64,000 nucleotides of DNA from Bacillus sp. EAC (GCF_002156875.1 NZ_NCSY01000010.1:62001-126000), one strand, 5' to 3'; counted from the first letter of the stretch, positions 19,149 to 30,500 are shown. Made by a program: numbers and translations. Notes: generated by a model not told the origin, from the letters alone.

Positions 19149-19520
19149 ATGAAATTTGAAAATACAAATTTAGAGAACCATGTAGTTAATGTAAATTTAT
19201 TAAATGAAATCATGGAAGAATTAGGTTTTGTTCTTGCTGGTCAATGGGATTACGAAAGAGTAACTTACGATTATAAATTCGAACTTCGTAACGAAATCTA
19301 CTATTTACGTGTTCAAGGCTATGCTGTTGAAGGTCACGTTGAATCATCACAAGGTAAAATCCAATTACTTACACCAGTTTTAGGTAAGTACTACTATCCA
19401 CACGGAGTAGAATATGGCGAAGGTGAAAGCTTCCCTCAAACAATCGTTGATAAAAGTGCTGAACTATTAAAGAAAGCTGAAGAACAAATTGCACTTGTAA
19501 GTAAGTTCATTATTCTATAA
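19149..19520 (+). CDS. ylbA: YugN-like protein YlbA
   Basis: Cytosolic protein of 123 residues belonging to the YugN-like family: MKFENTNLENHVVNVNLLNEIMEELGF, then LAGQWDYERVTYDYKFEL and YYPHGVEYGEGESFP. The function is unknown. The start has TTAGGGGGT eight bases upstream. Codon use is noticeably rich in the favoured codons (CTT/TTA, GGT, CAC), in contrast to ylbC, which may mean high expression (impression, not computed). It is monocistronic with a strong terminator. Confidence 0.88.
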   Translation: MKFENTNLENHVVNVNLLNEIMEELGFVLAGQWDYERVTYDYKFELRNEIYYLRVQGYAVEGHVESSQGKIQLLTPVLGKYYYPHGVEYGEGESFPQTIVDKSAELLKKAEEQIALVSKFIIL

Positions 19521-19526
19521 TTTATT

Positions 19527-19578
19527 AAAAAGAGTGAGTAATAGAAGTACAATCTTCTATTACTCACTCTTTTTTTCA
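19527..19578. terminator. Bidirectional terminator between ylbA and ctaM
   Basis: Perfect stem AGAGTGAGTAATAGAAG / CTTCTATTACTCACTCT with an 8-base loop, a left A-run and TTTTTTT on the right. It serves ylbA and, in reverse, ctaM. Confidence 0.92.
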
Positions 19579-19601
19579 TATCATTTTATTTACTTTGCAA
19601 A

Positions 19602-20072
19602 TTAGAAACCTAACACTGCTTTAATAACAGATGTCGTTTCTCCACCTTCATAAATTACATATAAGAGACAATAAACAAATACACCTGTAATCGCTGTAAA
19701 AAACCAAATGATACTTGTAATCGGACCAATCTTTCTATGTAATTTTAGTTTGTTTTTATAACCTGAAAATATCGAAACTAAGCCAAATACACCACCAGTT
19801 GTCGCTAAGAAAATATGGAAGAATAAAAATAAATGATAGTACAACTTAATACTTTCTGGTCCACCAAATGATGTATTTCCGATAAATATTGTTCTTGTTG
19901 CATAAACAATGAAAAATGCTAGTGCAAAAACTCCACCAAAAAACATAACCTTTTTGTGAGCCTCTACTTTTCTTTTTGCAATTAGTACCCAACCTATTGC
20001 AACTAAAATAGCACTAATTACAATGAAGCTTGTACTGATTGTTGGTAATATTGGTAAATTCAAAATTTCCAC
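19602..20072 (-). CDS. ctaM: DUF420 heme-copper oxidase assembly protein (CtaM/YozB family)
   Basis: Integral membrane protein of 156 residues with five hydrophobic segments (about 13-32, 41-60, 78-101, 115-135 and 140-152). DUF420 signatures: KRKVEAHKKVMFFGG, YYHLFLFFHIFLA and KLKLHRKIGPITS, with conserved membrane His. The staphylococcal homologue CtaM is required for maturation of an aa3-type oxidase. It lies 2 bases after ctaG at the end of the cta cluster, which supports a role in assembling the CtaCDEF oxidase. Confidence 0.88.
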   Translation of the reverse strand: MEILNLPILPTISTSFIVISAILVAIGWVLIAKRKVEAHKKVMFFGGVFALAFFIVYATRTIFIGNTSFGGPESIKLYYHLFLFFHIFLATTGGVFGLVSIFSGYKNKLKLHRKIGPITSIIWFFTAITGVFVYCLLYVIYEGGETTSVIKAVLGF

Positions 20073-20074
20073 CC

Positions 20075-20974
20075 CTACGATTTTTTAAGTAACAATGGAT
20101 TATTACTGATTGGATCAATTTTATTTCCATTTTGTTCTCTTTTGGCCCATTTGAAAAAGTTATAACCTATAACCCAACCATAAACTATTTCCTGGACAAT
20201 TTTCATTATTACTCCGCCTACTTGTTGATCTTCCCTTGCAGTCATAATATTTAGTACTTCTGGGCCTGAAATATTTAATGATTTTAACAAATCAGGTGAC
20301 ACACATAATTCCATTGCTTTACCCCATAAAACAGGATCTGTATAAGTAGCATAAAAAGAATGACCTGCAAAAATAATAAGTGCACAAGCAGGAGTTAATA
20401 GAATACCATTTCCAAACATATAACCTATTTTTTGAATATCCGATAAAGTTTGTCTTTCTGACAAATGATTAATTACTGGGAACCACATAAAAATCGCCAT
20501 GATAAATAGTACATTTGTAAATAAGAAATGATACGTACCATTCGTTTTTACTGTATCAAATACTAGCGGATAATGGTAAATGGAAAATACACCATTAAAA
20601 ATAATTAATGCAATAAGAGGCTTAGTGAAAAAAGTAAAAAACAAATTAATGAATTTCGGTTTAAGTATACTTCTCCAAAGCCAATTTGGAATCCCATTGA
20701 TTATAAAGATAGGTGCTACTAAATATAATAACGCCATTTCAGTCATATGAGCACTAAATATGATATGTCCTATTAAATCAATTGGACTTCCTTGTGCAAT
20801 ATATATTATTGCGATACCTAAAATAAAATAAACTTTCTGTTTAGTTACTGTAACATTTTGGTTTGATTTAAATTTATTAATTACATAAAAATAAAAAAGG
20901 TTTACTAAAACTAAAAATACGAATAAGTATGGACTCCAAAGTGCTTTAAACCCAAACATCCCAAAACTAACCAT
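20075..20974 (-). CDS. ctaG: Cytochrome c oxidase assembly factor CtaG (caa3 type)
   Basis: Polytopic membrane protein (299 residues, about seven hydrophobic segments) needed for CtaCDEF oxidase formation in B. subtilis, probably in copper delivery. Family signatures: SPIDLIGHIIFSAHMTEMALLYLVAP, with the conserved GHI.FSAHM histidines, NGIPNWLWR and YTDPVLWG. The start is ATG 20974 behind AAAGGGTG; the open frame begins earlier at 21052 without a site. It is followed at once by ctaM. A terminator and about 230 bases separate it from ctaF, so it may have its own promoter. Confidence 0.95.
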   Translation of the reverse strand: MVSFGMFGFKALWSPYLFVFLVLVNLFYFYVINKFKSNQNVTVTKQKVYFILGIAIIYIAQGSPIDLIGHIIFSAHMTEMALLYLVAPIFIINGIPNWLWRSILKPKFINLFFTFFTKPLIALIIFNGVFSIYHYPLVFDTVKTNGTYHFLFTNVLFIMAIFMWFPVINHLSERQTLSDIQKIGYMFGNGILLTPACALIIFAGHSFYATYTDPVLWGKAMELCVSPDLLKSLNISGPEVLNIMTAREDQQVGGVIMKIVQEIVYGWVIGYNFFKWAKREQNGNKIDPISNNPLLLKKS

Positions 20975-21194
20975 TAATGCACACCCTTTATCTCTCTTGT
21001 AGTCACTCATATTTTCAACTAATGCTTTTAAAACTAAAAGTGTAACATTCAAATAAGCATTAATTCAATCATATAATAAATAAAGAAATAATCCAAACTA
21101 TTATACTACTAAATTATATAACAGTAATGACCGATAGTACAAATTAAAAAGAAATAAGGAAAAGTCTCATCTGTCTTACAATCAATACTCATAT

Positions 21195-21229
21195 AAAAAA
21201 GGAAGTGAATAAATTCACTTCCTTTTTAT
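21195..21229 (-). terminator. Terminator after ctaF
   Basis: Stem AAGGAAGTGAAT / ATTCACTTCCTT with a two-base loop and T-rich ends on both strands, directly after the ctaF stop. It ends the ctaC-D-E-F transcript before ctaG. Confidence 0.88.
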
Positions 21230-21230
21230 A

Positions 21231-21566
21231 TTATAACCAGATAAGTGTTAAGAATGTTAAAAGTGTAATTGCAGCAACAGTAACTCCTGAGTATAAAAAG
21301 AATGCCTGTGTGCTATGTCCTTTATTTTTCATATGCATGAAATAGTAAAGTTGGAAAATCAATTGAACTACAGCTAGTAACAAAATAAACGGTACCGTAA
21401 AATACGGACTAAATTTATCTCGGTAAATCACAGCTGCAAATGATGCAAGTGTTAAAATAATCATTAATAAAAATGAAATTAATTGTTGCTTCATCTCTTC
21501 CTTGTGTTTACGTCTATGGTACTTTAATTCAACTTGATTGTGATGAGAGTGTGTATTTGTACCCAT
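21231..21566 (-). CDS. ctaF: Cytochrome c oxidase subunit IV (CtaF)
   Basis: Small fourth subunit of the caa3 oxidase, 111 residues from ATG 21566 with GGTGGGG upstream. A His-rich N-terminus (GTNTHSHHNQVELKYHRRKHKEEM) precedes three membrane helices (about 27-48, 53-75 and 87-109) with the conserved QLYYFMHMK motif. The longer open frame from 21620 overlaps ctaE and is not used. It lies 5 bases after ctaE, in the usual ctaCDEF order. Confidence 0.95.
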   Translation of the reverse strand: MGTNTHSHHNQVELKYHRRKHKEEMKQQLISFLLMIILTLASFAAVIYRDKFSPYFTVPFILLLAVVQLIFQLYYFMHMKNKGHSTQAFFLYSGVTVAAITLLTFLTLIWL

Positions 21567-21571
21567 AATTA

Positions 21572-22195
21572 TTACCCCACCATTCCCATTAAATATACTA
21601 CTGTAAAGATGAAAATCCATACTACGTCAATGAAGTGCCAGTATAAACTAGCTACATAAAATTTAGGCGCATTGTATAAATTTAAACCTCTTTTTGCATT
21701 TCTAAGCATTAAAGTCGTGATCCACAGTAAACCTACAAAAACGTGGGCACCGTGAGTTCCAACTAATGTATAGAATGACGAACCAAATGCACTACTTTTA
21801 ATTGTAAACTTATATTCGTGCATATAATGTTTAAATTCGTTAATCTCTAGTATTAGGAAACCTAAACCTAATAAAACAGTTACAAATAACCAAATCATCA
21901 TTTTTTTATGTTCGAAATTTTTCATGTGGTACATTGCATATACACTAGTAAGTGATGATGTTAAAAGCAACATTGTAGCAATGAATACTAATTTAGGTTC
22001 GAACATTTCGGCAGCACTTGCTCCACCTGCTGTAGAGTTTCTTAAAGCTAAGAACGTACCAAATAATGAAGCGAATAATACTGTTTCTCCACCAAGAAAT
22101 AGCCAAAATGCTAAAAACTTATTTTTGCCTTCTTCAGTAGCTTTTTCAGGGTTATGAGGAAACGTTTCGGCTGTAAACTTTTGATTCATTTCCAT
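21572..22195 (-). CDS. ctaE: Cytochrome c oxidase subunit III (CtaE)
   Basis: Membrane subunit III, 207 residues, five membrane helices. Recognisable: FWLFLGGETVLFASLFGTF, TLVGTHGAHVFVGLLW and the C-terminal YWHFIDVVWIFIFTVVYLMG. The start ATG shares its A with the ctaD stop (TAATG), so translation is coupled. It is part of ctaC-D-E-F. Confidence 0.97.
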   Translation of the reverse strand: MEMNQKFTAETFPHNPEKATEEGKNKFLAFWLFLGGETVLFASLFGTFLALRNSTAGGASAAEMFEPKLVFIATMLLLTSSLTSVYAMYHMKNFEHKKMMIWLFVTVLLGLGFLILEINEFKHYMHEYKFTIKSSAFGSSFYTLVGTHGAHVFVGLLWITTLMLRNAKRGLNLYNAPKFYVASLYWHFIDVVWIFIFTVVYLMGMVG

Positions 22196-24051
22196 TATGC
22201 TTTAACCCCCTCGTCTACTAAATCTTCCTTGTGAATATGGAAACCATGATCATCAATCCATGAACGTAAGAACATAGAACCAAAAGTAATCACTAATCCA
22301 AGAATTAATACACCTACTGCTGTGTGGTTTTTAAGCGTGTCATTATATAATGCCCCAAATGCAGCAACGAATAATCCAAATGACATAACAAACGGTAGAA
22401 TTGATGAATTTGGCATATGAATATCACCTAATGGCTCTGCAGGTGTCATTTTACCGTCACCTTCCATTTTTTCTACCCATAATGCATCTAAACCACGAAC
22501 ATATGGAATTTGAGCAAAGTTATATTCTGGTGCCGGAGATGAAATTGACCATTCAAGTGTACGACCAACGCCCCAAGCATCACCTTCTGCTTTTTCACCT
22601 TTAACTGCTGTGTAAATTACGTTAATTAATAATATGATAGTTGCTAGTCCCATGAACATAGCACCAATCGAACTGATTAAGTTTCCTGTTTCTAAGCCTT
22701 GTCCTGGTAAATATGTAAAGTAACGACGAGGCATACCCATTAATCCTAAGAAATGTTGAATAAAGAATGTTAAATGGAAACCAATAAAGAATAATGTAAA
22801 TGTAAGTTTACCTAATTTTTCATTAAGGATTTTACCAAACATTTTTGGCCACCAGTAATGTGCACCTGCAAAAAGACCAAATACTACTCCACCTACGATT
22901 ACATAGTGGAAATGAGCTACTATGAAATAACTATCATGGAACTGATAGTCAGCTGGTGCTGCTGCATTCATAATACCTGTTACTCCACCTAATGTGAAAG
23001 ATGGAATAAATGCAACTGACCAAAGCATTGGAGTTGTAAAACGAATTTGTCCGCCCCACATTGTTAATAACCAGTTAAAGATTTTAACTCCTGTAGGAAC
23101 AGCGATCGCCATTGTTGCTACTGCGAAGATGGCATTTGCAACCGCTCCAAGACCATCTGTAAACATGTGATGTGCCCATACCATGAATCCTAAGAAACCG
23201 ATTAAAACTGTAGCGAATACCATTGAAGAATACCCGAATAATCTTTTCTTAGAAAACGCTGGAATGATATCAGAGAAAATACCAAACGCTGGTAAAATAA
23301 GGATATATACCTCTGGATGTCCAAATATCCAGAATAAATGTTCAAATATCATCGAATTTCCACCTAATGAAGCATCAAAGAATGCAGTTCCGAATAGGCG
23401 GTCAAACATTAGTAATGCTAACCCAATTGTAAGAGCTGGGAATGCAAATAAGATAAGTGCAGATGTTACAAACACTGTCCAAGTAAATAGTGGCATACGC
23501 ATGTAAGTCATACCAGGAGCACGCATGTTAATTATCGTTGCTAGGAAGTTAATACCACCTGCTAATGTACCAATACCTGAAATTTGTAGACCTAATAGAT
23601 AGAAGTCTACACCATGTGATTTACTTGCCAACGCAAGGGTTGCATATGATGTCCAACCTGCATCAGGTGCTCCACCTAAGAACCAACTTAAGTTTAAGAA
23701 AATTCCCCCGAAGAAAAATAACCAAAAACCTAAAGAGTTTAAAAACGGGAATGCTACGTCACGAGCACCAATTTGTAAAGGTACTACCGCGTTAAAAAAT
23801 GCAAAGATCAACGGCATCGCCGCTAAGAAAATCATTGTTGTACCATGCATTGTTAATACTTGGTTGTATGCATCACCAACTAAAAACGTGTTGTCTGGCT
23901 TTATTAATTGTATACGAATAAATAACGCTTCCATTCCACCAACTAAGAAAAATAATCCACCTGCTATTAAATACAGGATTGCAATTTTCTTATGGTCGAC
24001 TGTCGTTAAGTAGTCCCACACTAGTGGTTTCTTTTTCGCTACAGAACTCAC
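22195..24051 (-). CDS. ctaD: Cytochrome c oxidase subunit I (CtaD)
   Basis: Catalytic subunit of the cytochrome caa3 oxidase, 618 residues, twelve or more membrane helices. It holds the low-spin heme and the heme a3-CuB centre: LTMHGTTM (His69), the CuB motif WIFGHPEVYILILP with the cross-linking His-Tyr, WAHHMFTDG, and the axial pair in IVAHFHYVIVGG. The N-terminal DYLTTVDHKKIA is typical. A C-terminal cytoplasmic extension carries IDDHGFHIHKEDL. It lies 32 bases after ctaC and overlaps ctaE by one base. Confidence 0.98.
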   Translation of the reverse strand: MSSVAKKKPLVWDYLTTVDHKKIAILYLIAGGLFFLVGGMEALFIRIQLIKPDNTFLVGDAYNQVLTMHGTTMIFLAAMPLIFAFFNAVVPLQIGARDVAFPFLNSLGFWLFFFGGIFLNLSWFLGGAPDAGWTSYATLALASKSHGVDFYLLGLQISGIGTLAGGINFLATIINMRAPGMTYMRMPLFTWTVFVTSALILFAFPALTIGLALLMFDRLFGTAFFDASLGGNSMIFEHLFWIFGHPEVYILILPAFGIFSDIIPAFSKKRLFGYSSMVFATVLIGFLGFMVWAHHMFTDGLGAVANAIFAVATMAIAVPTGVKIFNWLLTMWGGQIRFTTPMLWSVAFIPSFTLGGVTGIMNAAAPADYQFHDSYFIVAHFHYVIVGGVVFGLFAGAHYWWPKMFGKILNEKLGKLTFTLFFIGFHLTFFIQHFLGLMGMPRRYFTYLPGQGLETGNLISSIGAMFMGLATIILLINVIYTAVKGEKAEGDAWGVGRTLEWSISSPAPEYNFAQIPYVRGLDALWVEKMEGDGKMTPAEPLGDIHMPNSSILPFVMSFGLFVAAFGALYNDTLKNHTAVGVLILGLVITFGSMFLRSWIDDHGFHIHKEDLVDEGVKA

Positions 24052-24083
24052 AGTATTACCCCCTTTGCTTCATATCCAATAGA

Positions 24084-25124
24084 TTATTTTGCAATTTTCA
24101 AGCTAGTTAAATATGCAGTTAACGCATTAATTTCATCTTCAGTTAAATCGCCATATTTACCAGTCATAAGATTTCCTGGTTTCATAGCTTCTGGATTTGT
24201 TAACCATTTTTTTATGTTAGCTTCATTATTTTTAGCAATACCAGCAACCATATCACGATCACCAAAGTTAGCTAAGTTAGGAGCTAGACGTGCAACTGGT
24301 GGTCTTGTGTCATTTGCATCTGCAGCATGACAACCAATACAGCTTTGTTTGAAGATTTTTTCGCCCTCTTGAGCATCTGCAGTTACAGCTTGACCTTTTT
24401 GATCCTTCATAGAAACTAACCATTTGTCATAATCAGCTTGGCTTACAGCTTTAACTTTAAATTGCATTAATGAATGCGAAGGGCCACAAAATTCTGCACA
24501 GAAACCATTATATGTACCTTCTTTATTTGCTGAAAGCCACATTCTATTTGTGCCTTCAGGGTTTGTATCGATTTTACCAGCTAATGATGGTACCCAGAAT
24601 GAGTGTTTAATATCTTCACCTTTTAGGTTTAAGATAACTTTTTTCCCTACTGGAATAATCATGTCTTGAGAAGTCACGAATTTTTGTTTCGGATACTCAA
24701 ATTCCCACCAGAATAGATGAGCGTTTACATTGATTACAATTGCATCCTTTTTCTTCTCATCTTTAGCAATTTGTTTTTCATCAGAAAGCTTGAATGTTTG
24801 AGATACTGTTGGTACTGCTAATACAATAAGTAAAATAACAGGAATAATTGTCCAAAGCAGCTCTAAAGTATGATTACCTTCAACTTGCTTAGGAATGACA
24901 TTTTCTTCACCTTTGCGATGGCGGAATTTCACCACTACATAAAGGAAAAGAACTGTTACTACAGCAACAACGAATACCATGATAATAGTACTAAGCTTCA
25001 TAAGATCGTATTGCATTTGTGCTACTTCACCTTGAGGAACAAGTGTTGATTGATTTGCGTTTCCACATGCACTCAATATCACTGCTATCAAGGAAATTAG
25101 CGAGACTAATCGCCAATGTTTCAT
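24084..25124 (-). CDS. ctaC: Cytochrome c oxidase subunit II with fused cytochrome c (CtaC)
   Basis: Electron-entry subunit that makes this a caa3 oxidase, 346 residues. A lipoprotein signal (LISLIAVILSACGN, lipobox Cys at about 20) is followed by two membrane helices (about 45-67 and 88-110) and a cupredoxin domain. The CuA ligands are in NGFCAEFCGPSHSLM, and a C-terminal class I cytochrome c has CIGCH with the axial Met in MKPGNLMTG. It is the first gene of ctaCDEF. The 94-base gap to ctaB may hold a promoter, but none was convincing. Confidence 0.97.
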   Translation of the reverse strand: MKHWRLVSLISLIAVILSACGNANQSTLVPQGEVAQMQYDLMKLSTIIMVFVVAVVTVLFLYVVVKFRHRKGEENVIPKQVEGNHTLELLWTIIPVILLIVLAVPTVSQTFKLSDEKQIAKDEKKKDAIVINVNAHLFWWEFEYPKQKFVTSQDMIIPVGKKVILNLKGEDIKHSFWVPSLAGKIDTNPEGTNRMWLSANKEGTYNGFCAEFCGPSHSLMQFKVKAVSQADYDKWLVSMKDQKGQAVTADAQEGEKIFKQSCIGCHAADANDTRPPVARLAPNLANFGDRDMVAGIAKNNEANIKKWLTNPEAMKPGNLMTGKYGDLTEDEINALTAYLTSLKIAK

Positions 25125-25218
25125 AAGTATACTTCCCCCTCTTTCAATTTAAAGTGTTTCATTCTTATTTGAAAATAAGATTAAACAATCAATAAAATTT
25201 CCCCCGTAATACCCCTAA

Positions 25219-26139
25219 TTAAAACGAAATTGTAAACACAATCATTGACATGAATAGAAGAGTTAAATAGTTAATTGAATAAATAAACATTAATTTAGAG
25301 AACTTTTGATCGTCCTTTTGTTTATAACAATATATTCCTAAAATAACCCAACCTATATTCAATATTGTTGCAAAAATAATAAATGGTAAACCTAGAGCTT
25401 GCATGTAAAATGGCAATGGTAATAAACATAATACCCAGATCATCACTTGACGTTTTGTCATTTCAAATCCGTACACCACTGGTAACATTGGGATTCCTGC
25501 TCTTCTGTATTCTTCAGAGCGTCTCATCGCAAGTGCTAAAAAGTGTGGTGGTTGCCATATAAACATGATTAAAAACAGCATCCAAGCAATAAAATGCAAA
25601 TTCGCATCCATTGCCGCCCATCCAATTAATGGGGGTGCTGCACCAGATATACTACCTACTACTGTGTTTAACGTGTAATTACGTTTCGTCCAAAGAGTGT
25701 ATAGTACGATATATGTAAATGCACCAATAAATGCATATACAACAGCCATTAAAGTAGTAAAAGCCATGAATATAAAGCCAAGAATCAATAAAAATATTCC
25801 AAGTGAAATTGTAATACTTGGTTTAATATTACCTGTAACAGTTGGTCTATTTTTTGTTCTTTCCATGTATGGATCAATATCTCTATCAATGTAGTTATTG
25901 ATTACACATGATCCTGCAATAATTAATGAAGAACCAATTATTGTAAGTATTGCTTTAGGTAAAGAATCTAATATGTCTAATCCATTTAATTGGATTGCTA
26001 ACCAGATACCTGTAAACGTTGTCAGTATATTAGAGTTTACGATCCCTATTTTCATCAAAGAAAGCAAATCTTTCCTTAATGAAGTAGAAGGATGATCCAT
26101 CTCACTGTCATTAGAAACATTATTAGCTAATTGTTCCAA
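25219..26139 (-). CDS. ctaB: Protoheme IX farnesyltransferase (heme O synthase)
   Basis: UbiA-family prenyltransferase that farnesylates heme B to heme O for CtaA. It has 306 residues and about nine membrane helices. The two Asp-rich sites are [19 protein letters not shown] and the later [27 protein letters not shown] region with its conserved basic residues. The start ATG has GAGGAGG upstream. It stands divergent from ctaA across a 399-base region and precedes ctaC on the same strand. Confidence 0.97.
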   Translation of the reverse strand: MEQLANNVSNDSEMDHPSTSLRKDLLSLMKIGIVNSNILTTFTGIWLAIQLNGLDILDSLPKAILTIIGSSLIIAGSCVINNYIDRDIDPYMERTKNRPTVTGNIKPSITISLGIFLLILGFIFMAFTTLMAVVYAFIGAFTYIVLYTLWTKRNYTLNTVVGSISGAAPPLIGWAAMDANLHFIAWMLFLIMFIWQPPHFLALAMRRSEEYRRAGIPMLPVVYGFEMTKRQVMIWVLCLLPLPFYMQALGLPFIIFATILNIGWVILGIYCYKQKDDQKFSKLMFIYSINYLTLLFMSMIVFTISF

Positions 26140-26538
26140 GTCAATCCTCCTCTTTTCAATAAAACATCATTAATTTAATGACTTACTAATAGTCATTAAT
26201 GAAAATTTAATTACAGCCTATATCTATTAAACTAAACTGAATGAAATTTTTGCGATTAATATATGTACAAATTGTGTACGTTTCAAAAAAATTTTAACGT
26301 AAACAGACTCTCTTTTCAATACTAAATACTATTTAATTATAAAATTAATTATTTCTATATTTTAAAAATGAATACATCCAAAGTTAAGAAAAAACAAATA
26401 TTATGTCTAAACATGTAGGTAATCTTTGAATTTTGTGTCGATATCTTATATGATATAGTAGTATTATTTGCAGAATAATTTTTTTAATAGATAAATTTTA
26501 AAAAGAATTATTATTTTATAAAAGTGGGTGTATATACT
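26140..26538. promoter_or_regulatory. Divergent ctaB-ctaA control region
   Basis: This 399-base AT-rich gap must carry promoters for both heme-A genes. I see TATAGT at about 26455 in front of ctaA, without a good -35, and no clear pair for ctaB. In B. subtilis the corresponding region is bound by ResD; no ResD site was recognised by eye here. No ORF, repeat element or terminator was found. Confidence 0.4.
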
Positions 26539-27474
26539 TTGCTACGTGTTTTAAAAGGGGTATCATTAATAACCTCATTCATACTTCTAATTGTTCTATT
26601 GGGTGGGGCACTCGTAACAAAGACAAATTCTGGACTAGGTTGCGGAAAATCATGGCCATTATGTAAAGGTCAAATCATTCCTGTTAATTTAACCATTGAA
26701 ACGGTAATTGAGTTATCTCATCGAGCTGCTTCAGGTCTTGCTGGGATGTCTGTATTATTACTTGCCGTGCTTGCATGGATTATTATTCCTCAAAAAAGAG
26801 AAACGAAATTTTTAGCAATCATTTCTTGTGTATTTCTAGTTGCACAAGCATTAATCGGCGCTGCAGCAGTTGTTTGGGGACAGATTCCCGCTGTGAGAGC
26901 CATCCATTTTGGTATTTCACTTATCTGTTTTGCTGCTGTTGTCATGTTAACACTATTAATTTTTGAACGTGATCGCAACTATCAAAAAGATACATTTTTT
27001 GTTGGAAAAAAAATGAAATTCCATACTTATGGTCTATGGATCTATTCGTATATTGTTGTGTACACTGGTGCTTTAGTTCGACACGAAAAAGCTAGTCTGG
27101 TTTGTCCGAGCTGGCCAATGTGTAGTAAAGTTAACAACGGATTCCCAACTCAATTCCACGAATGGGTTCAAATGGGACATAGACTGGCAGCATTCATGCT
27201 ATTTGTTTGGGTATTAATTGCTTTTTTACATGCATTTAAACACTACAAACAAGAGCGTGGAATTTATATAGGCTGGTTAATTTCATTAGTTTTAGTTAGC
27301 CTACAAGTCATTTGTGGTGCATTAATTATCATGACAAACTTAAACATTTACGTTGCGCTTACGCATGCAATTTTAATTTCTTGTTTATTTGCGATCTTTA
27401 GTTTCCAATGTTTAGTTTGTACTAGAAGTCAAAAATCAAAGTCACAACTATTACAAAATAAAACTGTTTCATAA
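26539..27474 (+). CDS. ctaA: Heme A synthase
   Basis: Oxidises the C8 methyl of heme O to the formyl group of heme A. It has 311 residues and eight membrane helices in two four-helix halves. The extracellular Cys pair characteristic of Bacillus CtaA is visible ([13 protein letters not shown]), with a second pair in [11 protein letters not shown]; heme-ligand His are in [31 protein letters not shown] and LTHAIL. The start is TTG 26539 behind GTGGGTG, matching the B. subtilis N-terminus; an upstream GTG overlaps that site. It is divergent from ctaB. Confidence 0.96.
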   Translation: MLRVLKGVSLITSFILLIVLLGGALVTKTNSGLGCGKSWPLCKGQIIPVNLTIETVIELSHRAASGLAGMSVLLLAVLAWIIIPQKRETKFLAIISCVFLVAQALIGAAAVVWGQIPAVRAIHFGISLICFAAVVMLTLLIFERDRNYQKDTFFVGKKMKFHTYGLWIYSYIVVYTGALVRHEKASLVCPSWPMCSKVNNGFPTQFHEWVQMGHRLAAFMLFVWVLIAFLHAFKHYKQERGIYIGWLISLVLVSLQVICGALIIMTNLNIYVALTHAILISCLFAIFSFQCLVCTRSQKSKSQLLQNKTVS

Positions 27475-27477
27475 ATA

Positions 27478-27523
27478 AAAAAGGTATTTCTCCTACTAAA
27501 TTGTAGAAGAAATACCTTTTTTA
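27478..27523. terminator. Bidirectional terminator between ctaA and pyc
   Basis: Stem AAAAAGGTATTTCT / AGAAATACCTTTTT with an inner CTAC / GTAG. It fills the gap between the convergent stops of ctaA and pyc. Confidence 0.92.
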
Positions 27524-30500
27524 TTATCTTTGTACAAGTTCAATTAATAAGTCACCGGTAGCTATACTTTCACCTGAAGTTATAAATAAATCCTTTACTA
27601 CTCCAGTAAATGGAGATTGAACAGTCGTTTCCATCTTCATTGCCTCTGTAATTACTAACGTTTGCCCCTTCTCAACTACATCACCTTTTTTAATTAAAAC
27701 ATCTAGCACCGTACCAGGCATCGTTGCATTAATATGATTCGGATTACTTGGTTCACCTTTTCTTTTTTGGATTACGGTAGATTTAATCGAATAATCTTTT
27801 ATGACGATCTCACGAGGTTGTCCGTTTAATTCGAAATAAATGACTCTAGTCCCATCTAATTGTGCTTGTCCAATTGAAACTAGTTTGACAATCAAAGTTT
27901 TACCACGCTCGATATCTACTTTTATTTCCTCATCTAACTTCATTCCGTGGAAGAATGTAGGTGTATCTAGTACCGATAAGTCTCCATAGCTATCGACATT
28001 TTTTTGATAATCCATATAAACTTTTGGATATAGACAATATGCTAATACATCAAAATTTGTTACTTGTCGCTTTAATGAACGATATAAATATTCTTCAACA
28101 TCCTTAAAGTCAATTGGCTTTAAAGTCTCACCCGCTCTTTCAGTTAACGGCTGTTTACCTTTTAAAATAATTCGTTGTAAACTTTTCGGGAAACCTCCAT
28201 GAGGTTGTCCCAATTGTCCTTCGAAGAATTCAACTACTGAATCAGGAAAATCTATTCCTTCTCCTTTTTCATAAATATCATCTTCGTCTAAATTATTTTG
28301 AACCATGAATAATGCCATATCACCAACAACCTTTGATGATGGTGTTACTTTTACAACATCTCCAAATAATTGATTTACACGACCATACATATCTTTAACC
28401 GATTCAAAACGTTCACCTAAGCCTACTGCTTTCGCTTGTTGCTTTAAATTAGAATATTGACCACCAGGCATTTCATGTTGGTATACCTCTGTATGCGGTG
28501 ATACCATTCCACTTTCAAAGCTACTATAATATTTTCGAACACCTTCCCAATAAGTAGAAAGCTGCTCAAGACCTTTAATATTTAAATTCGTTTCAAAATC
28601 CGATCCTTGTAGCGCATAATATAAGCTATTTGCGCTTGGTTGAGAAGTTAAACCTGACATACTTCCAATTGCCACGTCAACAACGTCTATACCCGCTTCA
28701 ATTGCTTTTACATATGTGTACAAGCCGTTTCCACTTGTATCATGTGTATGCAGGTGAATAGGCAAATTAACAGTATCTTTTAATTCACTAATTAATGCAT
28801 AAGCTGCTTGAGGTTTTAATAAGCCTGCCATATCTTTAATTGCAAGAATATGCGCACCAGCAGACTCTAAGTCCTTAGCAAGCTCTTTATAATAGGCTAA
28901 ATTATATTTTGTTCTAGTTGGATCTAAGATATCGCCAGTGTAACAAATAGAAGCCTCAGCTAACTTACCATTATCACGAACAGCATCAATTGCCACTTCC
29001 ATACCTTTTATCCAGTTCAAGCTATCAAATATACGGAATACATCTATTCCAGCTTGTGCAGATGCTTCAATAAATTTTTTAACAAGATTATCTGGATAAT
29101 TTTTATATCCAACTGCATTAGAACCTCTTAATAACATTTGGAATAAAACATTTGGAACTTGTTCTCTTAAATTTAATAATCTTTCCCATGGATCTTCGTT
29201 TAAGAATCGGTAAGCAACATCGAATGTTGCCCCTCCCCACATTTCCATTGAAAATAAGTTTGGTAATAATTTTGACGTTTGCTCCGCAACTGCCTGCAAG
29301 TCTTTCGAACGAATTCGTGTTGCGAGTAGCGACTGATGAGCATCTCTAAACGTTGTATCAGTAAATAATACATTTGGCTGATTTTTTAACCATTTAGAAA
29401 ATTCATCTGGTCCAAGCTTATCTAATAATTGTTTCGTTCCTTTATCAGCAACTTGGATATCACTCACGTTTGGAATAATTACCTCTTCAAATGAAGGTTT
29501 TTCCTTCACAGTAATGCCTGGAAAACCATTTACAGTTACATTTCCGACATAATTTAAAAGTTTAGTTCCACGGTCTCTACGTTTTGCAAAAACAAATAAT
29601 TCAGGTGATGAATCAACAAAAGATGTATTATATTCACCAGATAAGAAATCAGGATGCTGCATAACATTTTCTAAAAATGGAATATTTGTTTTAATACCTC
29701 TGATTCGGAACTCTCTTAAATTTCGGTTTAACTTTGCAATTGCTCCGTCAAATGTTAGCGCGTGAGTTGTCACTTTTACTAGCAGCGAATCATAGTACGG
29801 AGTGATTACAGCCCCTTGAAAGCTATTTCCAGTATCAAGTCTTACGCCAAATCCTCCGCCTGAACGGTACGCCATTATTTTCCCTGTGTCAGGCATAAAG
29901 TTATTTAAAGGATCTTCCGTCGTCACACGAGCTTGAATGGCAAATCCTATTCTAGGGATATCATCTTGCGTTGGTATTCCAACTTTATCACTATGTAAGC
30001 TATTACCTTGTGCAATTAAGATTTGTGTTTGCACGATGTCAATTCCAGTTATCATTTCTGTGATTGTATGTTCAACTTGAACACGTGGATTCACCTCAAT
30101 AAAATAGAAGTCATTCCCAGAAACTAAAAATTCAACTGTACCTGCATTTACGTATTCAACATCCTTCATTAGCTGAACAGCAGCATCACAAATTCTTTGT
30201 CTTAAGTCTTCTGTAATTGATGTACAAGGTGCTACTTCAACTAATTTTTGGTGTCTTCGTTGAATTGAACAATCTCTTTCAAATAAATGAACGATATTGC
30301 CTTGATTATCTCCTAAAATTTGAACTTCAATATGTTTCGGATTTTCAATATATTTTTCCACATATACTTCATCACTACCAAAAGCGGCTTTTGCTTCTGA
30401 TTTCGCACGTTCATATGCTTCCTTCAAACCAGACTGGGTACGCACGATTCTCATACCACGTCCACCACCACCTAGGGCAGCTTTAATAATTATTGGATAG

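Noticed and set aside
23183-23506. 107-codon plus-strand frame opposite ctaD
   Set aside because: Shadow of a strongly conserved membrane protein gene; no ribosome-binding site.
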